A stretch of DNA of 64,000 nt, taken from Branchiostoma floridae (lineage: Eukaryota; Chordata; Leptocardii; Amphioxiformes; Branchiostomatidae). The translations under genes were made by a program, and so were the position numbers. The stretch is from NCBI RefSeq assembly GCF_000003815.2, contig NW_023365820.1:32451-96450 (forward strand), read 5' to 3'. The notes beneath the pieces were generated by a model. It was not told the origin of the DNA, searched no databases, and worked only from the letters and a program-made list of their open reading frames with translations. Shown here piece by piece: positions 1 through 11,000 of the stretch; position 1 is the first letter of the stretch; every line of letters starts with the position of its first letter.

Positions 1-1
1 T

Positions 2-2412
2 GATAAATTTCCTGTTAGGCTCCATATCAGCAGTGAAGTGTTGGCATCTGTCTATGATGCAAAACCACATGCAATGATGTGGAGCCTACACCAGTTAGGA
101 AATCAAATCAGCAGGGCAGTAACATTGGTTGTTGAGGTGTCAAAATTCATCTTCTGTGTCAGGCATAATGCTAATAAACTCTCGTTTGGGTGGATGTTTG
201 ACTCATCGGGCAGTGTGCCTCGCAACGTCAAGCTGATACGTGTCAACCCTGGCATGTCTTGTGGCACTTTGCCTCCGGGTCGTTCACTGAATGTGATTCC
301 CATCCAGGCCCCTGTAGTTGTCTTAGCTACTGATGACTCTTTGGGAGACAAGCCTGTTCCAAACACGCTTGAGAAGTGCAGGCAGGTTTGGGAATACGAT
401 GGGGGCATTACGGTAGGCCTCGTGGGAAACTCAGTCTTCCGACTGGTTTCCATGACCACAAGGAATACAACCTTTGAAGGTGTTGCATTGTCCTTTTTCC
501 AAGCACGTAGCACAAACACACACACAACCACAGAGCCAGGATGTAGCCAAAAAAACACTACCCATGACAATACAAAAAACATCACCTGCATTCTCCTCGC
601 CCAAGATAAACACGCGGAGTTGTTCTTCACCGCTTCCCAGGCTCAGTGTCATACACACACCACAGAAAACACTTACAGAGGAGACACTGAAAACTCCAGC
701 AGCCTGACACACTGGGCAGATACCTCAACACCGCAATTAAGCATCACACCTAGACCAGAGGTGCCGTCAGCAACAGATCATGGTCTCATACCAGTAGTTG
801 TCTCAGTAGTGTCCTTTTTGGTACTGTTGTCTTTTGTGGTTTTGGTATTAAAGCTGCGCTCAGCATATTTTAACGCTGATGATGTGGGGGCCAGCAACAA
901 TGTACACATTTTAACAGATCCAGCTGCGGTTGCATTTCCCGGTTTGATCAGGTCAGCTTCCCTCCCTACATGTTCGAGAGAGGTGATGTCGGATGACGTA
1001 GCGTCCTGTAGGTCATTGCCCGCTGTCCTGCATTCCGTCCAGCCTACTTACTGTGAGATCCCAGATGACATAGCGGCTGCAAACAGGCCTTTGCCTGGTC
1101 TCCCAAATACATACTGGGAGATTCCAGAACACGCAATTTCCGGAGTAGTACGGTCATCTTCTCTTCCTACTGTAACATTCGCACGCTGGGGCTCCGCAGA
1201 CGATGCGACATCCTGTAGGTCATTGCCGGCTGTGCTGTCCTTCGAGCCCGCCTACAGTGAGATCCCCGATCACATAGCAGCCGCACAGCGCCCCCTGCCT
1301 GTTCTCCCGCACACACACAGGGAGTTCCTAGATCAAGAAGCATCTCTACAGCACCCTCTGCCTTCCTCACGACATACCTACAGTGAGATCCCAGATGATG
1401 AGGAGAGCGGACCCATGCCTTTCTATGATGATTTTGCCGAGTTTTCGCTTCATGTCCTTGGCAATAGGGGGCGGCTGCAGAATAGACGGACAGCCCAGAA
1501 TAACACTACAGCTTCAAGCAGACACCCGTATATAAGACCCGTCGCCACATATGGATCGTCTGCAGAGACCAAGGTCCAGATTAACAACTTTTACAGAAAC
1601 GCCTCCGAAGTCCAGGGTATAAGGGCCCGTAGACAGTTGAGGACAGCTTTGGTTTCCAAGCCTTGTGACCAAAGTTTACGGACCTACGTCAACGTCACAG
1701 ATGCAGTTCTGTCAATGGGTCGACACGTCACCGAAGCTCATATCGCTATCCTCGCATCGCCTGATGCCTATTGTACTATGGGGATCCTANNNNNNNNNNN
1801 NNNNNNNNNNNNNNNNNNNNNNNNNNNNNNNNNNNNNNNNNNNNNNNNNNNNNNNNNNNNNNNNNNNNNNNNNNNNNNNNNNNNNNNNNNNNNNNNNNNN
1901 NNNNNNNNNNNNNNNNNNNNNNNNNNNNNNNNNNNNNNNNNNNNNNNNNNNNNNNNNNNNNNNNNNNNNNNNNNNNNNNNNNNNNACCCAAGGCGTGGCC
2001 TCCTTCCCCTAGCCCACTGCCTAACACCTACTGTTCTTGGGAGATACCATGTAAGGGAACCCATAACACACCAATTTGTGCCTCCCTTCCCCTAGCCACA
2101 CTGCCTAACACCTACTGGCCTTGGGAGATACCATTTAAGGGATCCCGTAACACACCAAGGCGTGCATCCCTTCCCCTAGTCACAACGCCTAACACCTACT
2201 GGCCATGGGAGATATCAGAAGGGGGAACATATGGCACACAAAGGCGCGCTTCCCTTCCCCTAGTCACACCGCTTAACACCTACTGGCCATGGGAGATATC
2301 AGAAGAGAGCGTCCCTTACACACCAAGGCGTTCCTCCATTCCCCCAGGCACACTCTCTAACATCTACTGGCCAGGGGAGATGCCAGGAGAGGGAACCCCT
2401 AACACACCATAG
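2..2412 (+). CDS. Receptor-like type I membrane protein with repeated SH2/SH3-motif tail (5' partial)
   Basis: The frame is open from the window edge, so the N-terminus lies upstream. About the first 250 residues look extracellular: few cysteines, then a Thr/Ser/Asn-rich stalk with N-glycosylation sites. One hydrophobic helix at about 785-850 (LIPVVVSVVSFLVLLSFVVL) is followed by a basic stop-transfer (KLRS). The long cytoplasmic part carries YCEIP, YWEIP, YSEIP and RPLPGLP/RPLPVLP motifs, then an 84-bp repeat encoding TYWPWEIP units, with a stop at 2410-2412. An N gap (1790-1985) interrupts it. Just after the gap, at about 2012-2015, the first repeat unit is 1 nt short of its neighbours, so the frame must shift there to continue. 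An AATAAA lies at 2499-2504. The tail type is one I associate with amphioxus LRR/Ig-like receptors, but no LRR is visible here, so the ectodomain class is unproven. Confidence 0.75.
1790..1985. other. Assembly gap (196 N) inside the receptor tail
   Basis: The run of N falls inside coding sequence. A degenerate repeat unit just before it (DAYCTMGIL, 1763-1789) and PRRGLLPLA just after it share one frame, so the estimated gap length preserves the frame. Confidence 0.95.
1986..2409 (+). repeat. 84-bp coding tandem repeat (28 residues), about five units
   Basis: Five consecutive units encode PRRASLPLVT-PNTYWPWEIP followed by a variable linker ending in N-T. The period is exactly 84 bp in the last four units. 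The first unit is one base shorter (CCCACTGCC against CCACACTGCC in the next unit). Trp and Glu-Ile-Pro positions are best conserved, and the last unit is diverged (IYWPGEMP). Confidence 0.9.
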
Positions 2413-5189
2413 CCAATAACTCTCAGTCAATATGTATGACTTAGAACCTCTAACCGCCAACATTACAATTTCAGGATTCAGAAATGACAATTTTCAAAAA
2501 TAAATACCTTCGTTGGGCAGTGTTGTTGATGGGAAAATATTTGCCTCTCCAATTTTCTTTTTCAAGATGCATTGTATTGGACGTTTAAATTTACGGGACA
2601 GTCAAAAATATTCAGCGTATCTGAGGAAACCCGGTCTTTTTTTACTGATGGTTCATATTGCAAATTTACATGAATGTTCATTTCAAAAATACTAAAATCA
2701 CACTTTTCGTGCAGTGCCAATAGAAAGCAAACGTAGTGGCCATTTTGTCAACAGGAGGCTAAGAGATGATGTTGCTTTCTCATGTTTAATACACAGACGG
2801 TATTGTCCTGTTTTGAATAAAAGTCTATTTAATTATGATTCTTGACTAACGGTTACATGTGCAGCAATTGTTCATGCACACTTGCAAGCCAGATCTTGAA
2901 CATGCTAATTACAAATACGCCACGAAAGCTTTTGGCGTACGTCTTATTGCAAATTTCTAGACAAATATGCAAAAAAAGGAGTCAAAGCGTTTATGACTTG
3001 AAGAGTTTTGATGTCTCTAGAAACCAACCAGACCAAATAAAATACTTTACATCATAGTATATCTATCCTTCCAAAAGCTAGCCATTGACTAGAAAGCCTT
3101 TGCAATGCCATCTACGTCAAAAGTAACATTATTGCACAAAATTTTCTTTTACTTTTGTATGCCGGGTACTTTATCAAATTCTTTACGGATTTATTACTAG
3201 ATCTCAAACCTCATGAAAGATTGGGGTTTTGTAAACTTCTTGTTTCATCTTGTCTTATTTTGCATAATTGGTATTGAATGATGACCCTCTGTGCCAAATT
3301 CATATCTTCATTATCATGATCATCAAAATCATGAATTATGAAAAAAATCCGTTAAAAATTACCTATATTTGCATTTAATCGTATGCAAAATATAATTATA
3401 ATATATAAATATAATAAAGGAACACGGCTCGATTTTTCCATGTGGTGATAATTCACCGGGGCTGAAAAAGCATTCTAAAAAGAAAAATGGAAACTATTTT
3501 TTCTTCTTTCATCATTTGGTAACTAAGAAAGTTTGAGTATGATTCATTCAGCTGTAAAATTCTGTATATAGATACGCTCCCATGTTGCAACAAAAGGCTG
3601 AATTGCATGTTAGTTGCTTTATAGTATTTTTTGTGTAAATGAATCTGAGTCAATTGAATTTATGCAGTTACCTTTTTTTTAATCTAGTTGCCATACGTAA
3701 ATTGAGTGCCATATGTAAATTGAAACTAACTGAAATGACAAGGGATCCACGCCCTCATACCATCACCACCTATACAAATTATGCACTGTGTGTTTTTGTC
3801 ATTAATTACATGTTTGTGCAAATGTGGCCATCTTTTTGTTAACAATATTAGTGAATTGAGTCTCCTCCACCAAACACTAGAACTTGGCAATCTTATCTTA
3901 ATTTGATAGCATTTTTTATTATTTATGCAAAAGAGTTTATCATTTTCATAATTCATATTCAATGCCATGATGTTTGTCATTTGCCACGATTGAACAATAC
4001 CTCATTCAGTATGCAAATTTGCCCTCATTAGCATATTTCCTATCCACCAATGGACTTCTCTTTCTCTGTCACAAAGGCCTGAGGTTCAATTGGTCCTATT
4101 CTGGTTTATACAATTTCCTTAACTATATAAGTTAGATTCTGATTGGCATGATTACCACTTATTTTTTTACTACCATTAACCACCATATTAAACGCAAATC
4201 ATCTACATAACAAATATTACGAAGATCTGTCGGCTCCAAATTGAGTTTTTTCTTTCAAAATCTGAAACTAAATTGGCTCCTGCGGTACCAAAAAGCCGCC
4301 AGAGGGCCAAACTTACACCACTTACTCTCTTATGAAAAAAAATATTTACAATTGAAATCACAACCATATCTTGTACAGAACTGTTGATATCCACTGCAGT
4401 ACCGCAATAAGCTGCTATTTGGCCCAACATCTAAACATTTCAGGGTCTTAAGACCTACTCACGTACCAAATACAATCGATATAGGCTGTCCATCCACAAA
4501 TATGCATACATATATACATGCATATACATATACAAATGTACATGCACATAAAAGCAACCGAAAACATTACCTTCTGAACAAGTGTATTTAGGCTGAGTGA
4601 GTTGTTAGTGGAATCATTTTGATCAATAATATGATATGTAAATCAAGTTAATCCAACATATGTCCGTTAATCAGATTAACGTGTGTGTGGCAAAATTCAT
4701 GTGTGTATGATTATAGGGCAAATGAAGTGATGTGTACATGAATCCAGCAGTACATTTGCACATTATATGCAATAATGAAGGAACCACAATCCAAACTTAG
4801 TGATACCTAACGAACCTTAAACTAGCCCACCTCAATTACGTAACAATGTATATTACTTAGCTCAATAAATGAACCAGAACACTGTACATATAATGGATGT
4901 ATCAGAACTGCACGCCGGTGATTATCCATATCGGACAGACAGTTGCATGTAGAAAGCTAGAGTCTATTTATAAAGGATATGAATGGAAGGGGAGGTTGTG
5001 TAGTATTGGTGGTATAACATTTCTAGTAACAGTGTTATTTCGCGTTAGGGAAGATCTTACCTTGCCCTCTATAGAGGGCACTTTGGATTGAAGTTCATAT
5101 GCCACATGTCAGGTGTCGGTAGTTTGTTTTATAGAACACCTAATTTTAAAAACGAATGCGAATATAACTTTGATTATATTGAAAAAAGA
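2413..5189. other. Gene-poor AT-rich spacer with degenerate dispersed repeats
   Basis: I see no exon here. AATAAA motifs occur at 2499 and about 2816. From about 3850 to 4530 there are weak matches to a repeat family seen better at 32.9-33.6 kb and 62.4-63.4 kb: a 'rightward' series of accaaa-aag-ccgc-agggggccc and 'atttgcataatt' phrases. A short ATGCATACATAT-type simple repeat lies at about 4500-4550. Confidence 0.5.
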
Positions 5190-5790
5190 TGAAAGTCGGA
5201 GCAAAAGTAAATCTACATACTAGGAGACTTAAATGTGGACTGGAAGAAAACATCAGATGTATCAAATACACTACATGATAGGACACAAAGCTGCGGTGTA
5301 TAACAGTTAGTTGACCAACTAGAACTGTGAACCAACGAGAGCTGTAAACCGAGAATGATTAGATGTGGCATCTTACATTGATCTAGTATTCACCTAGCCC
5401 TACGCAAGACAACAATACGTACAGTTAGCGTCTCAAAACACGACGATGTTTATACCAAAGGCAATGGTCCAAACAGCAGGGCAAAGAACAGTGCTCAAAA
5501 GAAAATACAATAATTTCACGACGGAAGCATCCCTTTCTGAAATGAAAGAGGCACCATGGCTGTTGCTGTGTAACTTTGATGTTGACCAGGCGACTGAGAT
5601 GTTTACTGAAGTCAGCATTATACATGTGACTCATGTGACAGACATGTAGGTCAAGTGCACTCTTGACGTACTTACTTCCATCAAGGAGCCGATGGAGATA
5701 AAGCCAAGAGAGGGACGCCCAAACAACTGGACTGGTAAAGAAAGAGCTGTGTACTGCAACTAAATGAACCAAATGAACATCAGTAACTCG
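5190..5790 (+). pseudogene. Decayed non-LTR retrotransposon endonuclease fragment
   Basis: At about 5221 the sequence reads L-G-D-L-N-V-D-W, the catalytic-region motif of the apurinic-type endonuclease of LINE elements (usually LGDFN-W). Further on, frame-shifted pieces resemble QLVDQ, the 'YIDLVFT' block (5373-5395) and the S-K-H-D-D-V block. Stops and frameshifts break it throughout, so it is a dead fragment. The family (CR1/L2/RTE-like) cannot be fixed from this much sequence. Confidence 0.5.
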
Positions 5791-5815
5791 CAAAGGCTCC
5801 ATTCTACAGAGACAT

Positions 5816-5859
5816 GTTGTTGTTGTTGTTGTTGTTATTGTTATTGTTATTGTTATTGA
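5816..5859. repeat. (TGT)n/(TATTGT)n microsatellite
   Basis: Consecutive TTG units pass into ATTGTT units with no interruption, just upstream of a gap. Confidence 0.9.
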
Positions 5860-5926
5860 AGCATACAATGGAAACCCGAAAGAGACATGGAATACAATCA
5901 AATTCCTCCTTGGAAGAAAGCATACT

Positions 5927-6026
5927 NNNNNNNNNNNNNNNNNNNNNNNNNNNNNNNNNNNNNNNNNNNNNNNNNNNNNNNNNNNNNNNNNNNNNNNNNN
6001 NNNNNNNNNNNNNNNNNNNNNNNNNN
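5927..6026. other. Assembly gap of exactly 100 N (size unknown)
   Basis: A run of exactly 100 N, the conventional placeholder for an unsized gap. Confidence 0.95.
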
Positions 6027-8020
6027 AATTACTTTAAAAGTTAGATGGCTGTATAGTTTTTTTCTCACGAACAAGCCTGCAAACTAAAATTTGGAGTTGT
6101 ACAGATTCAACGAAGGCCATTGAGGCCACCTTGCGATTGGCATAAAGTTTGCAGCTACACTGTCTGCACTGTTGTTTTGAACTTCTAGGAGGCAGTTTTG
6201 ATCCAGCTGACTCCGATACTACAGCGAAGGAGTGCTTTTGTATACATAAGACTTGTGCGGCATTGTAAGTCTTTTTGGAAATACGTATGCGTTTCCAGAA
6301 TAATAAGAACTAATACGAGAAATCCTTAGATGAGAAAGAAGAAATATACAAGTTTTCTGATTTTGTAGGGGTTTAACAAATGAATTAAATGATAACTAAA
6401 TGATATTATAAGAATTCAGTATAAATTGGATGTCTTTTTACTGAACCGTATCTACTAAACAAGTCATACAAAATACTTAGAAACCCCTGTGATAGTTAAA
6501 CCCATGTCAATCAATTATGACACACGCTAAAATATATATACCATCAGAACACACTCACTGTAGCAAATATTAGAAAACAATAACCCGCCTAGCACCTCAT
6601 GCGCCGTAACGTTAGATACGTCTGTCAATGACCTCACCATATGTGGATTAACAGGTTTTCTCTGTTATTAGTCACCATTAGTGAACACACGCAGTGTGCG
6701 GGTCAAAGGTTCAGATTTCGCCTGGAGGTAATAAGAACAAGAATGGTATACATTCAAGGTCTCGCTGATCGTCACCAGTAGACAGTACAAAATGTATGTT
6801 TGATTTCATTATTTTCTCATAACATTAATTAACAACTTATATGTAATAATTAAGTGTTTTGTTTTGAGTTTTGTAAGGACGCCCCCTTCATAATCAAGAA
6901 TTTTTGGGTACTAATTCCTAGCATGCCTTATTGTTGTAACCTTGTAGGCTCATCGGGTGAAAAGAAGTAGTTACAGCTGGTGACGTCATTGGGCAGAACG
7001 TTAAAAAGTGACCCATTATTTAAGAAAAGCCACACCATGATGACGTTAAAGAAGCATAGCGCAAGCACCGTACTTATTCAAATGAGTAGGGATTATTTAC
7101 GATATAAGCGGGTTTAAACCATTAATGTTCAATGGCTGCACCCGGGGCAAATTATCACATGGTGTCATACGACAATTTGCCCCAGGTGCGATACCTTGTT
7201 ACCTTGATAAACGAAATGTACCAGTTTTTTGTATATTACACTACACAAGCTTTAAAACAGTGTGATTTAGTCGCACCAAGGACGCTTTTAACGGGCGCAG
7301 TTCAAAAAATGATCGTAAAGTGCTGGTTGTGAAGAGTCTTATGTTGGAAAGCAGCCAGACTAGTAGATAAACAAAGCCACCTACTCATATTTCGTCCAAA
7401 ATATCTTTAAATTAATAAAATAACCATTTTCATTCATAGAAAAAGGCAAAACGAGTATAGTTAATAACATAACATAACATCAAATGCATGTATTACTCTT
7501 GCTGACGTCACGATATTTATCTTAACGGTTTTTGACGTCATGACTATTAAATGTCCTTGACGTCACAAAGGTCATGAAACTTAAACACAAGGACACCAGA
7601 CAAATGTCACTTCCTGTAAGATAAGCTTAACAATTGTTTGTGAGGTTATTTTGTAAGAGGATATATTTTTCAAACTGGCTTCAACTACCGAATCACAATC
7701 AGGTTAGTAAAAAGTTACTTTATGCTTTTTGTAGTATTTACATACAAGCAGGGTCAATTTGTCTTCAATGTGACATAACATGTACAACTCAAATGCCATG
7801 GCTATACTGAATGCATTCTGTCACTCTACAATATTTCTTTGTTTGTGTGTAACTGTGTTTCTTCAATTATTAAAATAACTGAAGAAACACAGTTACACAC
7901 AAACAAAATACACACAATTATGGTGTAAAAATAATAAATTTTGCGAAAACATATCTTTCTTACAAACATTTTGTTCCTTTTTTTTTGTTCCTATTTTCAG
8001 TTCAGTTCTAAAACTTCAGT
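6027..8020. other. Non-coding spacer upstream of the sulfotransferase gene
   Basis: No exon is supportable. Contents: a 15-bp imperfect inverted repeat at about 7141-7190 (CACCCGGGGCAAATT and AATTTGCCCCAGGTG around a 20-nt loop), several TGACGTCA/GACGTCA motifs (7503, 7534, 7559) of the CRE/ATF type, and the long hairpin at 7838-7907 listed separately. Confidence 0.4.
7838..7907. repeat. Perfect 28-bp inverted repeat with 14-nt loop
   Basis: The arm at 7838-7865 (starts TTTGTTTGTGTGTAACTG) is the exact reverse complement of 7880-7907. The loop is 7866-7879 and can itself add four A/T pairs after one mismatch. It lies about 110 bp upstream of the sulfotransferase start codon. It could be a foldback relic, a recent palindromic duplication or a hairpin RNA. 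Neither flank shows a clear target duplication. Confidence 0.85.
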
Positions 8021-11000
8021 ATGCAGCCAACCAAATCAATTGCCGTCATGTGTCTCGTCTATTTGTCAGTGTCAGCATTGTACCAATTCTATCTCAAGGT
8101 ATGTACATTCTAAATCCTCTTCTTCGATTGCACAATAATTGTTCTATTTTTCACTCGATTAAATAGGACTGCATATTCCGAAGACTATGACATATCAAGA
8201 AAAGTTGAATGTACTGTAGAACAGTAAGAGGTAATTGCGTACTAGACAACACGGGGAAGACACAAAAATCTAAAACATGCATCTGGATCTGTCCTTAAAA
8301 TACAAGTAACATAAGGGTAACATCTAAAATTTTATGTTTTGCTGTCACTATTCATTTTTGTTAAAATGTACTCAAGAATGATTTGCTATGTATTCTAAGG
8401 TATTTATAATGATTTAAAAAAACTTCATATCTCCACCCGTTTTGATAAGTCTATCAAATATATTGCCGTTAACATTTTCTTCCTTCAAGGACAACGATTG
8501 GGTCACTTCGAGACCACGCCCTAAGCCTGCTGTGTTCCAAAGGACCATGACGATCACACAGAATGTAAATGTAAAGAATAGCAAACAGGTATCGTGATTT
8601 TTTTTTCTTCTGACTCAAATTTTATACGATGTTGCCTTATGACTACGGTGTAGACAACTTTACTTTGACTTTGACCCGACTAAAATCACGCTCGTAGCTA
8701 GCAGACGGTCATACCGTCCCGTCATTGTTTTTAATCGAAAACCAGTCATATGGACGTTCTTTTTTCATTGGCCTTTGCTGACGAAAATACCCATAACGTT
8801 TGAAAACTCAAGTCGGCGGACCTAAACTAGTGGACCCCCAACTGGTAGCTTGTATATGCATTAAGTCATTTTGTGACGTCTTTCTGACGTCATTGCTGTT
8901 GCCATTGACTACAAAAGTCATAACAGACATCATTATTCTATCTAAACTTACTGTGACATTGTCGTAAAGTATAATATAACTTGAAGTTTTCTGAATACCC
9001 TTTTTTCATTGTTCCTGCCAATACAATTACATAAACTAGATGACGTCATAATGACATCAAAGCTCATACAATTCTCATACTTTACTTGTATATCGTTAAT
9101 TTTAACTTTTTCTCGTAGAATTTTAACAGCTCATCACAATGTATCGTCGTTTGTATTCTCTTTCTTCAAGCACATGGATTTGGTCATTTCAAGGCCACGA
9201 CCTAAGCCTGGGGTATTCCAAAAAACCATGACGATTACCAAGAATTCTACCTTTAAAATCAATGTAAAGGTATCGTAATTTTTTTTTTTTACTTGAATGT
9301 TATACAAATGCTTCTCTTTGACATTGGGGTTCTGGTTTATTCACATTGACTATAGCCTGGCTAAAATCGCGCTCCTAGCGGCTGACCCTACAGTCTCAGG
9401 GATGGGGGTCATTTACCGCATCCAGTAGGAGATTATGTAAACACAGACCTACTTTGCCTCTATTTATACTCACTTTATAAGCACCTCCATTCGTCAGCAT
9501 AAAATGGATACTCTGTGTTGTAAGAATACATTGCCAACTTGTACCCTTGAGCTTTGTCTGGACGCAAAGCACACACTCGAAAAAAAGTTTTAGCTGATCT
9601 CGCAGACTTTCATCAGGTGTATGATTTGCTGCGCGATGACGTCAGAAGTGAATCAAAGGTTGTGAAAAGAAGGACCTTTATGAAACAGATTATGAAAGAC
9701 GGACTGGCATTGACCGAATATTTACAGTGTGTGTTTTCTTTGTGTTTTAACAAAGCTCAATTTGTACAACGTTTGTACAATTTGTACAATTAATTTGTGA
9801 ATATATTCCTATAGTTTTTTGTAGCTTAACTTTGTAATAATGACCAAAATATGACTGCAGAATAGAAATAGTAATTGTATATCCAGTAAGGCTTCTAGAT
9901 CCAAGTATGATAATATGTTTTGCCTTCACCCAGAATGTGTCGAATTCATTGGTTGTCGGGAAGCCTTCTTTAAAAAGTACTGATCAACGTGTTGGATCCT
10001 GCACCAACGTGTCTGAATCTAACAACAGGAACAAGTTATCAAGGTACCGTTATTGCATAACAGAGAGTCTACACTCTACTAACGCGCTACACTGACTAAA
10101 TCGGCCTTATTTTCTCACTATCACATCTATTTTACCACTGGTGTACCACTGAAGATACGGCAGGCTACCAGTGCCTATCACTGACAGTTACAAATTGCTA
10201 TTGTCAGTGAACAGTTTATTCACCATTTACCATTAAACTAATACTAACCGAAATCTTGAAATCCGTACATGTGTGTTCGAGTGATTTTGTTTGTCTGAAT
10301 GACGTAGATATTATATGTGTGACTTTGGTTAAAGTGAAGTAATCATATCCTGACTGATAATATCCTACGTTTAGGATAGCCTTTCAGGGCTCGAAATTCA
10401 TTTTGGAATTAGGTGCTTAAAAAAATTGGGTGTTTGGGTGCACCACTTAAATTCAAGTAGAATGTCAGAAAAACCTAATAACAAAAGATAGTTATATGCT
10501 ATCAAATTCTTAAACAAGTACCATGACAGAAATTTATATTATCTTTCTAACCCTTAGATGCCAAGAATGTGTTGTATACTAGTACACTTTGATTTCTTTA
10601 CGTACATAAACCAAAGAAAATATTTGGATGCACCCTGTGCACCCACAGAAAACAATTAGGTGCACAGCTCCAATTTTGGGTGCACCTGGGTGCATATGCA
10701 CCAAGTATTTTGGGCCCTGCCTTTCGAGACATTGCAATCAATTTTACATCATTTTTAATTTCTTTTTTTCCATAGCAAAGAAATCTGTGATCAGCCTCAC
10801 ACTAATGTAGCCTTCCTGAAGGTTCACAAATGCGGCTCTACTACAGTAGCGAACCTGATGTTTCGGTTTGGTGACAAACACAACTTGATTGTTGCTCTGC
10901 CGCCGAAGAGGGACCGCCCCACCATAGGCAGGTTGGGAACAATAAAGTAAGTAACCGACTGCCAAGCACCTTTGACCCTTTGCTGACGTCACACATCCGG

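Noticed and set aside
103-712. - strand frames opposite the receptor ectodomain
   Set aside because: No known motif, while the + frame is open from the window edge through the membrane helix into the repeat tail.
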